From positions 4,532 through 68,531 of the forward strand of contig DLAJ01000008.1 of NCBI GenBank assembly GCA_002493905.1: a DNA stretch of 64,000 nt, given 5' to 3'. How positions within the stretch are numbered: position 1 is the stretch's first letter; the number at the start of each line of letters is the position of its first letter. The position numbers and the translations under genes were made by a program. The notes beneath the pieces are model-generated. The model was not told the DNA's origin, made no database searches, and saw nothing but the letters and a program-made list of their open reading frames with translations. Source of the DNA: Lachnospiraceae bacterium UBA7050. Lineage in GTDB: Bacteria > Bacillota > Clostridia > Lachnospirales > Lachnospiraceae. This document shows, one piece after another, positions 37,173 through 45,771 of this stretch.

Positions 37173-37804
37173 TGCTCTTCGATTCTGCGCACTTCTTCAT
37201 TGAGCGAAAGCATCTTTGCATCCAGCTCAGATACCATCCGCGCGCACTCCATCAGCTCACGCTCAATATTTTCAGGCGCTTCTCCCTCAAATTTATAGTG
37301 AATCTTGTGCTCAAGACTCGCCCAAAAATCCATGGCAACCGTCCGGATCTGAATCTCTACTTTCGTATCGACAATCCGGTCCGAAAGGAAGATCGGCACC
37401 GTAACAAGCATATGATACGACTGGTAGCCATTCGGTTTCGGATTCGTAAAATAATCTTTGATCGATATGACTTTAATATCACTCTGCCGCTCAATCATTG
37501 CCGCGATCCGGTGTATATCCGACGTGAAAGAGCAGATCACGCGGATACCCGCAATATCATTCACATGTTCGATCATATTTTCGATGGTAGAATCATATCC
37601 GTTGCGCTTTAATTTCTTAACGATGCTCTCTGACGTCTTGATCCTTGATTTGATGTGTTCAATCGGATTATATTTATGTACATGCTGAAACTCATCGTTC
37701 AAAATCTCAAGCTTCGTTCCGATTTCTTTTAACGCTGACTGATAGACAAGCTGCACCTCTTTCCACTTATCTACCTCGCTGTTTGCACTTGGCCAAAATT
37801 CCAT
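37166..37804 (-). CDS. Small alarmone synthetase (RelA/SpoT domain, RelQ/YjbM type)
   Basis: 212 residues from the ATG at 37804 (GGGGGAGA). Only the synthetase fold is present: RIKTSESIVKKLKRNG (about 54-69), DIAGIRVICSF, DYFTNPKPNGYQSYHML (about 136-152, G-loop tyrosine), and EIQIRTVAMDFWASLEH. There are no HD hydrolase, TGS or ACT domains, so it makes but does not degrade (p)ppGpp. The family forms tetramers activated by pppGpp. It has its own extended -10 promoter. Confidence 0.94.
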   Translation of the reverse strand: MEFWPSANSEVDKWKEVQLVYQSALKEIGTKLEILNDEFQHVHKYNPIEHIKSRIKTSESIVKKLKRNGYDSTIENMIEHVNDIAGIRVICSFTSDIHRIAAMIERQSDIKVISIKDYFTNPKPNGYQSYHMLVTVPIFLSDRIVDTKVEIQIRTVAMDFWASLEHKIHYKFEGEAPENIERELMECARMVSELDAKMLSLNEEVRRIEEQD

Positions 37805-37899
37805 TCTATCTCCCCCAATCCAAGCATGCACTTAAGCTGTCATTTTTGTCTTCCCTCTGATAAACCCTGCCCACTCGTTTTGATATATTGTCTAATGAC

Positions 37900-37908
37900 A
37901 TTATACCA
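37900..37908 (-). promoter_or_regulatory. Extended -10 promoter of the alarmone synthetase
   Basis: Minus-strand TGG-TATAAT (TATAAT at 37900-37905). The -35 region is weak, as expected for an extended -10 promoter. Confidence 0.5.
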
Positions 37909-37953
37909 TAATGAATAAAAAATGTATATTTTTCACAAATATTTAATGTATTA

Positions 37954-37983
37954 TTTACAAATACTACATGTTATCGCTATACT
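37954..37983 (+). promoter_or_regulatory. Promoter of the 88-residue gene
   Basis: -35 TTTACA (37954-37959), 18-nt spacer, -10 TATACT (37978-37983). Confidence 0.6.
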
Positions 37984-38066
37984 CTATACTTATCAGACGT
38001 CTCTAAGGAAGCGCTGATTAAAATTATCGCTTCCTTAATACAAAGTAAAGTTGAAAGGAAACGATC

Positions 38067-38333
38067 ATGTTCCGTTTATGGGCAAAAATTTGGAAAGAAA
38101 ATCATTTGCTGCGCGATACTGTAATTGTCGATGACCGTGAAGATACACGGACCCATAAAGTGTTCCGCGCGCTTGACGAAGTCTGCCTGCGCTTTGATCT
38201 CGGTAAGCCGATCTGGCTTGACAGCAATATCCGCGAGTTTCAGCGCCATGCCAAAACCCGCTTCGGACAAGACAGTTTCATTGAACAGATTCCGTTCGAC
38301 TATCTGGAATTTCAGATCATCGAAGAGGACTGA
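38067..38333 (+). CDS. Conserved small protein, 88 aa
   Basis: The start has a good ribosome site (GAAAGGAAACGATC before ATG). It is a soluble mixed alpha/beta protein rich in charged and aromatic residues, with DDREDTRTHKVFRALDE and LEFQIIEED at the acidic C-terminus. There is no cysteine pair, signal or membrane segment. It has its own promoter. I do not recognise it; similar short proteins appear to be common in Lachnospiraceae (recollection, not checked). Confidence 0.75.
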   Translation: MFRLWAKIWKENHLLRDTVIVDDREDTRTHKVFRALDEVCLRFDLGKPIWLDSNIREFQRHAKTRFGQDSFIEQIPFDYLEFQIIEED

Positions 38334-38511
38334 TCTGATTCTATCACATTTTGGTTCTATCACATTCTGTTTCTATCAAAATATGATCACCACCGAACAA
38401 TAGGATGCTTCTGTCTCTTTACACCCGGCCGGCTCGTTCACGCACTTCCGCCTGTTAACATCCGTTCCGCACAATTCTAATTATATGCATGAACTGGAAA
38501 AAAATTCCTGC

Positions 38512-38542
38512 CGCAGATAGAAAAATCTGCGTTTTTCTTTGC
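38512..38542 (+). terminator. Terminator downstream of the 88-residue gene
   Basis: CGCAGAT-agaaa-AATCTGCG followed by TTTTTCTTT, about 180 nt after the stop codon. Confidence 0.7.
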
Positions 38543-38587
38543 TCAAAAAAGATTTCCCTATTCAGCATATTTTTTCTTTGATTCATA

Positions 38588-38616
38588 TTGACACATTCTT
38601 CTATGTGGTGTAATAT
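38588..38616 (+). promoter_or_regulatory. Promoter of the PAQR/hemolysin III gene
   Basis: -35 TTGACA (38588-38593), 17-nt spacer, -10 TAATAT (38611-38616). Confidence 0.82.
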
Positions 38617-38709
38617 TCTTTTCACATCATATAGTTTTTATTACTATGTATAATGTTTCCAAAAACTCTTATACTAAGAAAAATACATGAAAAAAGGAAT
38701 GGTGATTTT

Positions 38710-39360
38710 ATGACAATTACAATTCGTGAACCCGGGAGCGCAATCACCCATCTGATCGCAATGATTCTCGCATCAGCAGCGGCGGCGCCGCTGCTGATTA
38801 AGGCAAGCTTGTCAGCAGATTCACGGCATCTCGCCGCAATGACCGTTTTCATCCTCAGCATGGTGCTGCTCTATGGTGCAAGCACGCTTTATCACTCAGT
38901 CAATGTAGAAGGTCGCCTTCTGCGCATATTCCGCAAACTCGATCATATGATGATCTTTGTATTGATCGCCGGTTCTTATACGCCCGTCTGCCTGATCGTG
39001 TTAGGCGGACAGCTCGGCTACACGCTGCTTGCAGTCGTATGGGGAATTGCCCTTGCCGGCATGATCGTCAAGGCATGCTGGATCACCTGTCCGAAATGGT
39101 TTTCTTCCATTCTCTACATTTCAATGGGATGGGTGTGTCTCTTTGTATTCGGCCGGCTCATTCACACGCTTCCGCTCGCCGCATTTTTATGGCTGCTTGC
39201 AGGCGGTCTGATCTATACAGCAGGCGGCATCATTTACGCGATGAAGCTTTCCGTGTTTAATGCAAAGCACGCTTATTTCGGTTCGCATGAAGTATTCCAT
39301 CTGTTTGTGATGGCGGGCAGCATCTGCCATTTCATATTTATGTATGGGTATGTGGCATAA
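38710..39360 (+). CDS. PAQR/hemolysin III family membrane protein (YqfA-like)
   Basis: 216 residues from the ATG at 38710. Seven predicted membrane helices. Conserved polar motifs are in place: EPGSAITHLIAMI at the first helix, YGASTLYHSVN, RKLDHMMIFVLIAGSYTPVC, and the C-terminal SHEVFHLFVMAGSICHF. The His and Asp residues form the zinc-centred core seen in the PAQR family. Bacterial members are annotated as hemolysin III, but a hydrolase or lipid-related role is more likely. Confidence 0.92.
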   Translation: MTITIREPGSAITHLIAMILASAAAAPLLIKASLSADSRHLAAMTVFILSMVLLYGASTLYHSVNVEGRLLRIFRKLDHMMIFVLIAGSYTPVCLIVLGGQLGYTLLAVVWGIALAGMIVKACWITCPKWFSSILYISMGWVCLFVFGRLIHTLPLAAFLWLLAGGLIYTAGGIIYAMKLSVFNAKHAYFGSHEVFHLFVMAGSICHFIFMYGYVA

Positions 39361-39362
39361 AA

Positions 39363-39416
39363 AAAGACTTTCGCATCAGCGAAAGTCTTTCGAAGAAATG
39401 CCTTTGGCATTTCTTC
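39363..39416 (-). repeat. 54-bp double-hairpin repeat, copy 2
   Basis: The inverted counterpart of 12801-12854: stems AAAGACTTTCGC/GCGAAAGTCTTT and GAAGAAATGCC/GGCATTTCTTC are kept, loops differ. It begins at the stop of the PAQR gene and may serve as a bidirectional terminator with galE. Confidence 0.9.
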
Positions 39417-39432
39417 AGGGATTGTGAAGTTT

Positions 39433-40449
39433 TCAATCCTCATATCCGTTCGGGTTATTGCTCTGCCATCTCCAGGAATCCTCACACATTTCCCGGATGC
39501 CGTACTGTGCGGTCCAGCCCAGCTCTTTCTTCGCAAGCGACGCATCTGCGTAACAGGTCGCAATATCTCCCGCGCGCCTTTCCTTGATCACATAAGGAAT
39601 CTTCACTCCGTTTGCTTCTTCAAAATTCTTCACAATATCCAGCACGCTGTAACCCGTACCCGTACCAAGGTTATAAACCTTTAAGCCCGCCTTCTCCTCA
39701 ATCTTCTTTAATGCCTTGACATGCCCTGCTGCCAGATCGACCACATGAATATAATCCCTGACACCGGTTCCGTCCGGCGTATCATAATCGTTTCCAAATA
39801 CGCCAAGCTGCGGCAGCTTCCCGACTGCGACCTGCGTGATATAAGGCATCAGGTTATTCGGAATACCGTTCGGATTCTCGCCGATCGTGCCGCTCTTATG
39901 CGCACCAATCGGATTGAAATAGCGGAGCAGGATAACGTTCCACTCAGGGTCTGCCTTCTGAATATCACTCAGAATCTGCTCTAACATCGACTTCGTCCAG
40001 CCATAGGGATTTGTGCATTCTCCTTTTGGGCATTGCTCCGTAATCGGGATCACCGCCGGATTGCCGTATACCGTTGCCGAGGAAGAAAAAATTATATTCT
40101 TGCAGCCGTGCTTCCGCATCACATCCACAAGCGTCAGCGTTCCTGCAATGTTATTGTTGTAGTATTCCCAAGGTTTCTGTACGGATTCGCCGACTGCTTT
40201 CAGACCGGCAAAATGAATGCAGCTGTCAATGGATTCTTTTGCAAAAATCTCCTCCAGCGCCGTACGGTCTAGAATATCCGCCTTATAAAAGGGAACCGCC
40301 TTACCCGTAATCTTTTCCACACGCTGTAGGGACTTCTCGCTCGAATTGCTCAGGTTATCGACTACGACTACATCATAACCCGCATTCTGAAGCTCCACAA
40401 CCGTATGACTTCCAATATAGCCTGCACCGCCTGTTACTAAAACTGACAT
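39433..40449 (-). CDS. galE: UDP-glucose 4-epimerase
   Basis: 338 residues. NAD motif VTGGAGYIGSHTV (5-17), SSSATVYGNP (near 123), the YxxxK catalytic pair in NPYGWTKSM (near 149), and YFNPIGAH. It interconverts UDP-glucose and UDP-galactose. It lies just downstream of a sugar nucleotidyltransferase gene on the same strand (60 nt), consistent with a UDP-sugar module, and could link to the GH53 galactanase elsewhere in the window. Confidence 0.96.
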   Translation of the reverse strand: MSVLVTGGAGYIGSHTVVELQNAGYDVVVVDNLSNSSEKSLQRVEKITGKAVPFYKADILDRTALEEIFAKESIDSCIHFAGLKAVGESVQKPWEYYNNNIAGTLTLVDVMRKHGCKNIIFSSSATVYGNPAVIPITEQCPKGECTNPYGWTKSMLEQILSDIQKADPEWNVILLRYFNPIGAHKSGTIGENPNGIPNNLMPYITQVAVGKLPQLGVFGNDYDTPDGTGVRDYIHVVDLAAGHVKALKKIEEKAGLKVYNLGTGTGYSVLDIVKNFEEANGVKIPYVIKERRAGDIATCYADASLAKKELGWTAQYGIREMCEDSWRWQSNNPNGYED

Positions 40450-40508
40450 ACCGCGTCCTCCTTATTCTTGTCAGGGGCACACTACCCGGCACATTTTTCA
40501 GTATGAAA

Positions 40509-41429
40509 CTATTCCCACAGCTTCTCCGGATATACGCCCTCATCCTTCAGATTCTGTATGGACTCCACAACAAATGGTTTATCTTCCTTATAGGTGACGC
40601 CGAACCATTTATCCTTCGACGGCAGCACTTCCACGGTCGCCTTGCCTGCCTGAAGCAGTCTGTCTACTTCAATCGGCAGAAAACATTCGGCCTTAAGCGG
40701 ATTCGCCGGGACTTCCTCGGCAAAAAACCTTTGAAGCGCAAGCTCCAGCTCGCCCAAAATACTAGGCATGAAGCCCCACATGTTCATCGAAACAAGCGTT
40801 TCCACCGGAATCGGTACATAGGTCGCCCCGTCATCCTCAGTATACGCCGCCCCGCCATGCATCTTCACGATTTTCGTTCGCTCCGCGATATTGACCAGAT
40901 AGCCGTTCTGATCAGTAATGCAGCAGCCGCGCGCAACGGAGCCGTTGTCCGTTAACGTGTTGCCTAGCTCATAGCCCACCATCGCATAACGGTATTTTTC
41001 TCCGTCCTCATGCGTCGTCAGAAAATCATACAGCGTCTCAAATGCGCTCTGCCCGTAATAATCGTCCGAATTGATGACGGCAAACGGTCCGTCGAGCACA
41101 TCCCTGCAGCATAAAATAGCATGCGCGGTTCCCCATGGCTTTATACGTCCCTCAGGAATGACAACGCCCGCGGGAACGTTATCAAGCTCCTGAAACACAT
41201 ATCCGACTTCAATATACCTGCTGACCGTATCGCCGATACAGGACCTGAATTCAGCTTCATTTTCCTTTTTAATGATGAAAATGACTTTCCGGAAACCTGC
41301 CCTGACCGCATCATAGATGGAAAAATCTATGATCTTATTCCCATGTTTGTCAATCGGATCAATCTGTTTTAATCCGCCGTACCTGCTGCCCATTCCCGCC
41401 GCAAGTATTACCAATGTTGGTTGTTCCAT
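40509..41429 (-). CDS. Sugar nucleotidyltransferase (UTP-glucose-1-phosphate type)
   Basis: 306 residues. N-terminal NTP-transferase signature LAAGMGSRYGGLKQ (9-22), the metal site INSDDYYG (near 118), and a mixed C-terminal region without a hexapeptide repeat domain. It probably activates a sugar-1-phosphate to an NDP-sugar for envelope glycans; the sugar is not shown by sequence. It is immediately upstream of galE. Confidence 0.85.
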   Translation of the reverse strand: MEQPTLVILAAGMGSRYGGLKQIDPIDKHGNKIIDFSIYDAVRAGFRKVIFIIKKENEAEFRSCIGDTVSRYIEVGYVFQELDNVPAGVVIPEGRIKPWGTAHAILCCRDVLDGPFAVINSDDYYGQSAFETLYDFLTTHEDGEKYRYAMVGYELGNTLTDNGSVARGCCITDQNGYLVNIAERTKIVKMHGGAAYTEDDGATYVPIPVETLVSMNMWGFMPSILGELELALQRFFAEEVPANPLKAECFLPIEVDRLLQAGKATVEVLPSKDKWFGVTYKEDKPFVVESIQNLKDEGVYPEKLWE

Positions 41430-41555
41430 ATTTCCCTCCTAGTTTAACGTAAATTTTCCGTTTCCTGCAATGCAATAATGTTACGATAATCTGTCAAAAT
41501 GTTGTATGATATCAGCATCCCGCCATTTAGGCACAAATCCATTCAGGCCGCCGGT

Positions 41556-42620
41556 TCATGATCCCGGTTCCTGTAAATCTTTTCCCCGCCATTTTCTCAA
41601 GGAGCGCACGAGCGCGGCATAAATCCTGTCAAGTCCGACCGCCAGCGCATAAATGTAAGCCACGCTGCTCAAAAACAAGAACAGGGTATTGGAACCGCTC
41701 ATTGTGATTCCCTGAAAATTCGGCAGATATTTATACAAAAATACATGGTGCAGCAGAAAGTACGCATAAGAATGCCTTCCGATCAAAACAATCAGCCTTT
41801 TTATCCGCTCGGACTTTATCCATTCCGCAGCCTCCATCACAATCAATACCAATGATACGGAAAGGGTAAAGATCACATGATAAGAATTGAAACGGAAACC
41901 TGTCTTTTCCACTGCATATACAACAACAAAAAGAACCGCTCCGGCCGCTGCCGCAATCCGCATGCCGATACGGACCGGCTTCCGGTCCCGCTTCTCACGC
42001 AGCATCTCTAACAGCATGCCGAGCACAAAATACATGCTGCACATAAGCGGATTCTTTTCCGGCACAAACGGAAACGGGTTATCATAGATCAGGACAATAC
42101 TTCCCACAAAGAACACAGCAGGCAGAATCCATTTACATTTGCACATCACGTATCGGTACAGCGGGAATAAAAGATACATGATCACAATCGCGCCCAGAAA
42201 CCATTCCCCGATCATATAAAAGGTCGGGATCGTCCCGTTAAAATAACCGTCCATTGCGATCACCGACAACAAAAAATTAATTTTCGGAGCGCCCGGTATG
42301 GACTTAACACGATAAAAAAAATCAAGGAACGCAAATACATACGCAAGCCAAAACAACGGATACAGCCCAAAAAATCTTTTTTTATAAAATTCTTTCAGCG
42401 AAAACGTATCCCGATAGCGGTAGATCAATGACGCTCCCGAAACCATAAAAAAACTCGACACTGCAATCGGCGCCCATACAATATGCACGATTCCCTGATA
42501 CAGCTCCACATCCGCATTAATGCCAATCGCCTTCACCGCATAAGAAAAGTGATACGACGTTACCATCAGAAAACAGATAATGCGGATCAAGTCGAGATAT
42601 AACACCCGTTGTTTTTTCAT
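41556..42620 (-). CDS. Acyltransferase family 3 membrane protein
   Basis: 354 residues with about ten membrane helices. The first carries LDLIRIICFLMVTSYHF, with the family's early-helix histidine. It ends in a basic cytoplasmic tail. This superfamily transfers acyl groups to sugars of the envelope or exopolysaccharide. No glycan cluster lies adjacent, so the acceptor is unknown. Ribosome site AGGAGTTCGGGAA before the ATG. Confidence 0.9.
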   Translation of the reverse strand: MKKQRVLYLDLIRIICFLMVTSYHFSYAVKAIGINADVELYQGIVHIVWAPIAVSSFFMVSGASLIYRYRDTFSLKEFYKKRFFGLYPLFWLAYVFAFLDFFYRVKSIPGAPKINFLLSVIAMDGYFNGTIPTFYMIGEWFLGAIVIMYLLFPLYRYVMCKCKWILPAVFFVGSIVLIYDNPFPFVPEKNPLMCSMYFVLGMLLEMLREKRDRKPVRIGMRIAAAAGAVLFVVVYAVEKTGFRFNSYHVIFTLSVSLVLIVMEAAEWIKSERIKRLIVLIGRHSYAYFLLHHVFLYKYLPNFQGITMSGSNTLFLFLSSVAYIYALAVGLDRIYAALVRSLRKWRGKDLQEPGS

Positions 42621-42728
42621 TTCCCGAACTCCTGTCCTTTCGCAGCCTGCGCAAAATGCCTCTCAGGCGCAATTCCTTCGAATAAGACAAGTATAACACA
42701 TTTTTCGCACACTGTCACTTGGATGTGT

Positions 42729-42734
42729 TATAAT
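42729..42734 (+). promoter_or_regulatory. -10 box of the YggS gene
   Basis: TATAAT preceded by TGTGT, an extended -10 form; the -35 region is weak. Confidence 0.45.
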
Positions 42735-42810
42735 TCAGATAGCTCCGGACATGCCGCCTGTATGATGACGGCTGCACCGGCAAAAACACAGATAACGGGG
42801 GAACATTCTT

Positions 42811-43521
42811 ATGATCAAAGAAAATCTGGCACAGGTCCATGAACGTATCAATGCCGCATGCGCCCGCTGCGGCCGCACGCCCGATAAAATAACGCTCGTT
42901 TCGGTAAGCAAAACAAAGCCCTTTTCCATGATTGAAGAATGCATCGCTGCCGGAGAACATGTTTTCGGTGAAAACTATGTGCAGGAGCTGTGTGAAAAAT
43001 ATGCACAATGTCAGTCTGACAGCATTACATGGCATATGATCGGCCATCTGCAGCGCAACAAGGTCAAATATATCATAGACAAAGCTGCGCTCATTCATTC
43101 CGTCGATTCCCTGCGGCTTGCCGCGCAGATTGAATCGGAAGCGGCAAAAAGGGAACTGATCATGAACATTCTGCTTGAGGTCAATATCGCAGAGGAAGAG
43201 TCCAAATGGGGTTTTACCGCCGATGAAACAAAAGCAGCCGTCAGGCAGATTGCCACGGAATTCCCACACGTCCGCGTCCGCGGGCTCATGACCTCAGCCC
43301 CTTACACAGAAGACCCTGAAAGCAACCGCCCGCACTTCCGGCGCCTGCATGCTCTGTTCACAGATATACAGACCCATCCGCCAAAGGATGCATCGGGACA
43401 GCCGGTCTGCTTTGATACCCTTTCCATGGGAATGACAGGCGATTACGAGGTCGCCATTGAAGAGGGTGCGACGATGATCCGCGTCGGAACCGGCATTTTT
43501 GGCGAACGCAGCTATCTATGA
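42811..43521 (+). CDS. YggS-family PLP-binding protein
   Basis: 236 residues forming a single alanine racemase-type TIM barrel. PLP-lysine segment LVSVSKTKP (about 29-37), GENYVQE, WHMIGHLQRNK (about 72-82), and the phosphate-binding MGMTGDYEVAIEEGATMIRVGT. Members bind PLP and maintain vitamin B6 and amino-acid homeostasis rather than racemise. It stands alone here; in many genomes it lies beside sepF, which is absent. Confidence 0.94.
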   Translation: MIKENLAQVHERINAACARCGRTPDKITLVSVSKTKPFSMIEECIAAGEHVFGENYVQELCEKYAQCQSDSITWHMIGHLQRNKVKYIIDKAALIHSVDSLRLAAQIESEAAKRELIMNILLEVNIAEEESKWGFTADETKAAVRQIATEFPHVRVRGLMTSAPYTEDPESNRPHFRRLHALFTDIQTHPPKDASGQPVCFDTLSMGMTGDYEVAIEEGATMIRVGTGIFGERSYL

Positions 43522-43524
43522 GTA

Positions 43525-44409
43525 TCAAGAGGTCTTTCTCTCATCGTTCTGCTGTTTCTGATACTCGACAAAAACATCCAGAATCTCTTTATACAGGCGG
43601 TTTCCCTTCTCCTGTTGAAAGCCTTTGACAAGCGCCACGTTTAGCTCGTGCTTATCCGGTGAACGCACGACATAATCATACAAAAGCTTATAGCTTCCAC
43701 TCGCCAGCGCCTCTTCCTTGACCGCCTTGCGGATTTTCTTTCTCATGCATTCCGGCAGCTTCTGCGTCTCTGAGGTTCTGCGCGACCCAGACCGCTTATT
43801 TTCAGTAACCGTCTGCTTTCTTCCTGCGTCAGTCTGCTTACTTTCCGCTCCCGGCTGCTTCCTTCCCATGTCAGACTGCTTACTTTCCGCTCCCGGCTGC
43901 CTTCTTCCCGTGTCAGACTGCTTACTCCCGTCTTCCTGCCCGTCCTTGTCTGCACTCTGTGCGCCGTTTTCCGCGGCGGCCTTCGGGATTTCCTGCGTAC
44001 TCTTTCCGGTTCCCGTTTTCTCGCGCGGCGTCGTCATCTGGGCCGCTGACTTCTGTAAAGATTCGCAGCGCGTGATCGTAATCTGCTTATCCGCCTTTTT
44101 CCAAAATTCAATACAGCTTTCGTATCCCTTATCCTTACTGATAATATAGTATACGCGTTCCTGCCCGCTTCCGATCAGATATCCAAGATAAGTCGCAAGC
44201 TGAAAATCCAAATAATTCTTCGCAACACGCTCCGTCTTTGAATATGTCACATCCGCCTTTGCTTTCGTCAGCTCCACATGTTTGTCAAACGCGATCGCGC
44301 CGGTCCTCGTTCCGTAAAACACGATGACTTTATCATTCACCGACAGTTCTTCTAAGCCGGTCAGTCCCGCCAGCCCTGTATTCTCCAGATCAACCAGATA
44401 TGTCGCCAT
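43525..44409 (-). CDS. PIN/NYN-like domain protein with a tandem-repeat linker
   Basis: 294 residues from the ATG at 44409 (GAAAGGGGGAG). The N-terminal domain (about 1-125) begins ATYLVDLENTG and includes YYIISKDKGYE, acidic positions typical of PIN-like nuclease folds. The middle (about 130-215) is low-complexity and has three 14-residue repeats (SKQSDMGRKQPGAE type). The C-terminus (about 220-294) is a basic helical domain. The expected role is RNA binding or cleavage, but this is inference from the fold. Confidence 0.75.
   Translation of the reverse strand: MATYLVDLENTGLAGLTGLEELSVNDKVIVFYGTRTGAIAFDKHVELTKAKADVTYSKTERVAKNYLDFQLATYLGYLIGSGQERVYYIISKDKGYESCIEFWKKADKQITITRCESLQKSAAQMTTPREKTGTGKSTQEIPKAAAENGAQSADKDGQEDGSKQSDTGRRQPGAESKQSDMGRKQPGAESKQTDAGRKQTVTENKRSGSRRTSETQKLPECMRKKIRKAVKEEALASGSYKLLYDYVVRSPDKHELNVALVKGFQQEKGNRLYKEILDVFVEYQKQQNDERKTS
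43800..43935. repeat. 42-bp tandem repeat within the PIN/NYN-like gene
   Basis: Three imperfect copies of a 42-bp unit encoding SKQ(S/T)DxGR(R/K)Q(P/T)(G/V)(A/T)E. Such a tract can change length by slippage. Confidence 0.8.
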
Positions 44410-44554
44410 CGATCTCCCCCTTTCTCTCTTTCCGCATGTCTGCGGCATACAGACAAGCCTCACACTTTGTTTCCTGCGCCAGCTCCCTCTGCCGCGGTGC
44501 CCAGCCCTCCCTGCGCCTCACAGCGAGCATCCTCGCATCAGACAGCCTCAGGCT

Positions 44555-45745
44555 TCACAACGAAATTTCACTGCCGCATTTATAAACCCGTTTCAGCGTC
44601 CAATCCCGGCTGACAACAAGCAGGTCTGCTTTTTTTCCTGCTTCAATGCTTCCGCATTCATCATCCACACCAATCGCCGCCGCCGGATTTTTCGTTGCAG
44701 CGCGCACCGCCGCTTCCGGCGCGATTCCCATGCGGATTGCTGTAACCATACAGTCATATAGGTTCGTGACGCTTCCGGCAATCGTTCCGTCCGAAAGCCG
44801 CGCCGTGTTCCCGCACACGCGGACCGCCTGTCCACCAAGCTCATACATGCCGTCCGGCATTCCCGCCGCCATCATGCTGTCGCTGATCAGAATCACATGC
44901 TCCTCTCCAAACAGCCGGAATGCGGCACGGACCGCGCATGGGTCCACATGAACACCGTCGCTGATCAGCTCCACATCCGCGCAGCAGTCAAAAGCCGCCC
45001 CGATTACACCCGGCTCCCGATGCGTAAACGGCGGCATTGCATTATACAAATGCGTAACCTGACTCGCTCCGGACCGCATCGCTTCAACACATGTCCGGTA
45101 ATCCGCCGTCGTATGCGCAACCGAAAAACGAATTCCATCTGCGCACTCTCTGATGCAGTCGATCGCCCCCTCCGTCTCGGGAGCAATTGCCGCGATCTTT
45201 GCAAGTCCTCCGGATTCAGCAATCAGACCGCGAAGCATCCCCGCATCCGCCCGCTTAAGATACGCACTGTTCTGTGCTCCTTTTTTCGCTTCCGATAAAA
45301 ACGGACCTTCCAGATAAATTCCTTTTAAGCAGGCGCTTCCTTCCGCATATGCCGCTGCTGCCGCGCATATGTCGGAAAGCCTTTCTGCCGGAAGCGTCAT
45401 TGTCGCAGGTGAAAATGTGGTAATTCCGTGCCGCAGTTCATACTGCTCAATGGCTGAGAACGCCTCGTTCGTTCCCTCGCAGAAATCGTGCCCGGCGCAG
45501 CCATGAAAATGAATATCCACAAGCCCCGGCAGAATTACCGCGCCCTGCACATCCTCCACCTCTTCGCCCTGCACATCGGTCACTTGTCCGCCTTGCACAT
45601 CTGCCGCTTCTTCCGCCTGCAGGTGTGCCTCCTTTGTATATTCTCCCCTTGGCACAATTCTCTCTATGATGCCATTACGGAGCAGAAGGTCTCTGTCACA
45701 AAACCCCTGCTCCGCTAAATAGACTGATCCGTTTATGAGCCACAT
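44555..45745 (-). CDS. nagA: N-acetylglucosamine-6-phosphate deacetylase
   Basis: 396 residues. Metal and substrate motifs are in order: DIHFHGCAGHDFCEG (about 77-91), EGPFLSEAKKGAQN, THLYNAMPPFTHREPG, ISDGVHVDP and LISDSMMAAGMPDG. It converts GlcNAc-6-P to GlcN-6-P for amino-sugar use and wall recycling. Odd: between the N-terminal sandwich and the barrel the protein has three DVQG units (ADVQGGQVTDVQGEEVEDVQG), encoded by a 24-bp near-exact repeat. No nagB lies adjacent. Confidence 0.95.
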   Translation of the reverse strand: MWLINGSVYLAEQGFCDRDLLLRNGIIERIVPRGEYTKEAHLQAEEAADVQGGQVTDVQGEEVEDVQGAVILPGLVDIHFHGCAGHDFCEGTNEAFSAIEQYELRHGITTFSPATMTLPAERLSDICAAAAAYAEGSACLKGIYLEGPFLSEAKKGAQNSAYLKRADAGMLRGLIAESGGLAKIAAIAPETEGAIDCIRECADGIRFSVAHTTADYRTCVEAMRSGASQVTHLYNAMPPFTHREPGVIGAAFDCCADVELISDGVHVDPCAVRAAFRLFGEEHVILISDSMMAAGMPDGMYELGGQAVRVCGNTARLSDGTIAGSVTNLYDCMVTAIRMGIAPEAAVRAATKNPAAAIGVDDECGSIEAGKKADLLVVSRDWTLKRVYKCGSEISL

Positions 45746-45771
45746 AAAATGTCGTTTCCTTTCCGCGGCAT

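Larger units (their letters stand above)
38334..38709. other. 376-bp gap with terminator and promoter
   Basis: It contains three imperfect repeats of the phrase TTCTATCA (38339-38380), a terminator hairpin GCAGAT-agaaaa-ATCTGC-GTTTTTCTTT (38512-38542, plus strand) and the promoter of the PAQR gene. No gene was seen. Confidence 0.75.

Noticed and set aside
36955..37203. An 82-codon frame on the plus strand
   Set aside because: It overlaps two strong hairpins and the end of the alarmone synthetase gene, has no good ribosome site, and its composition does not look coding.
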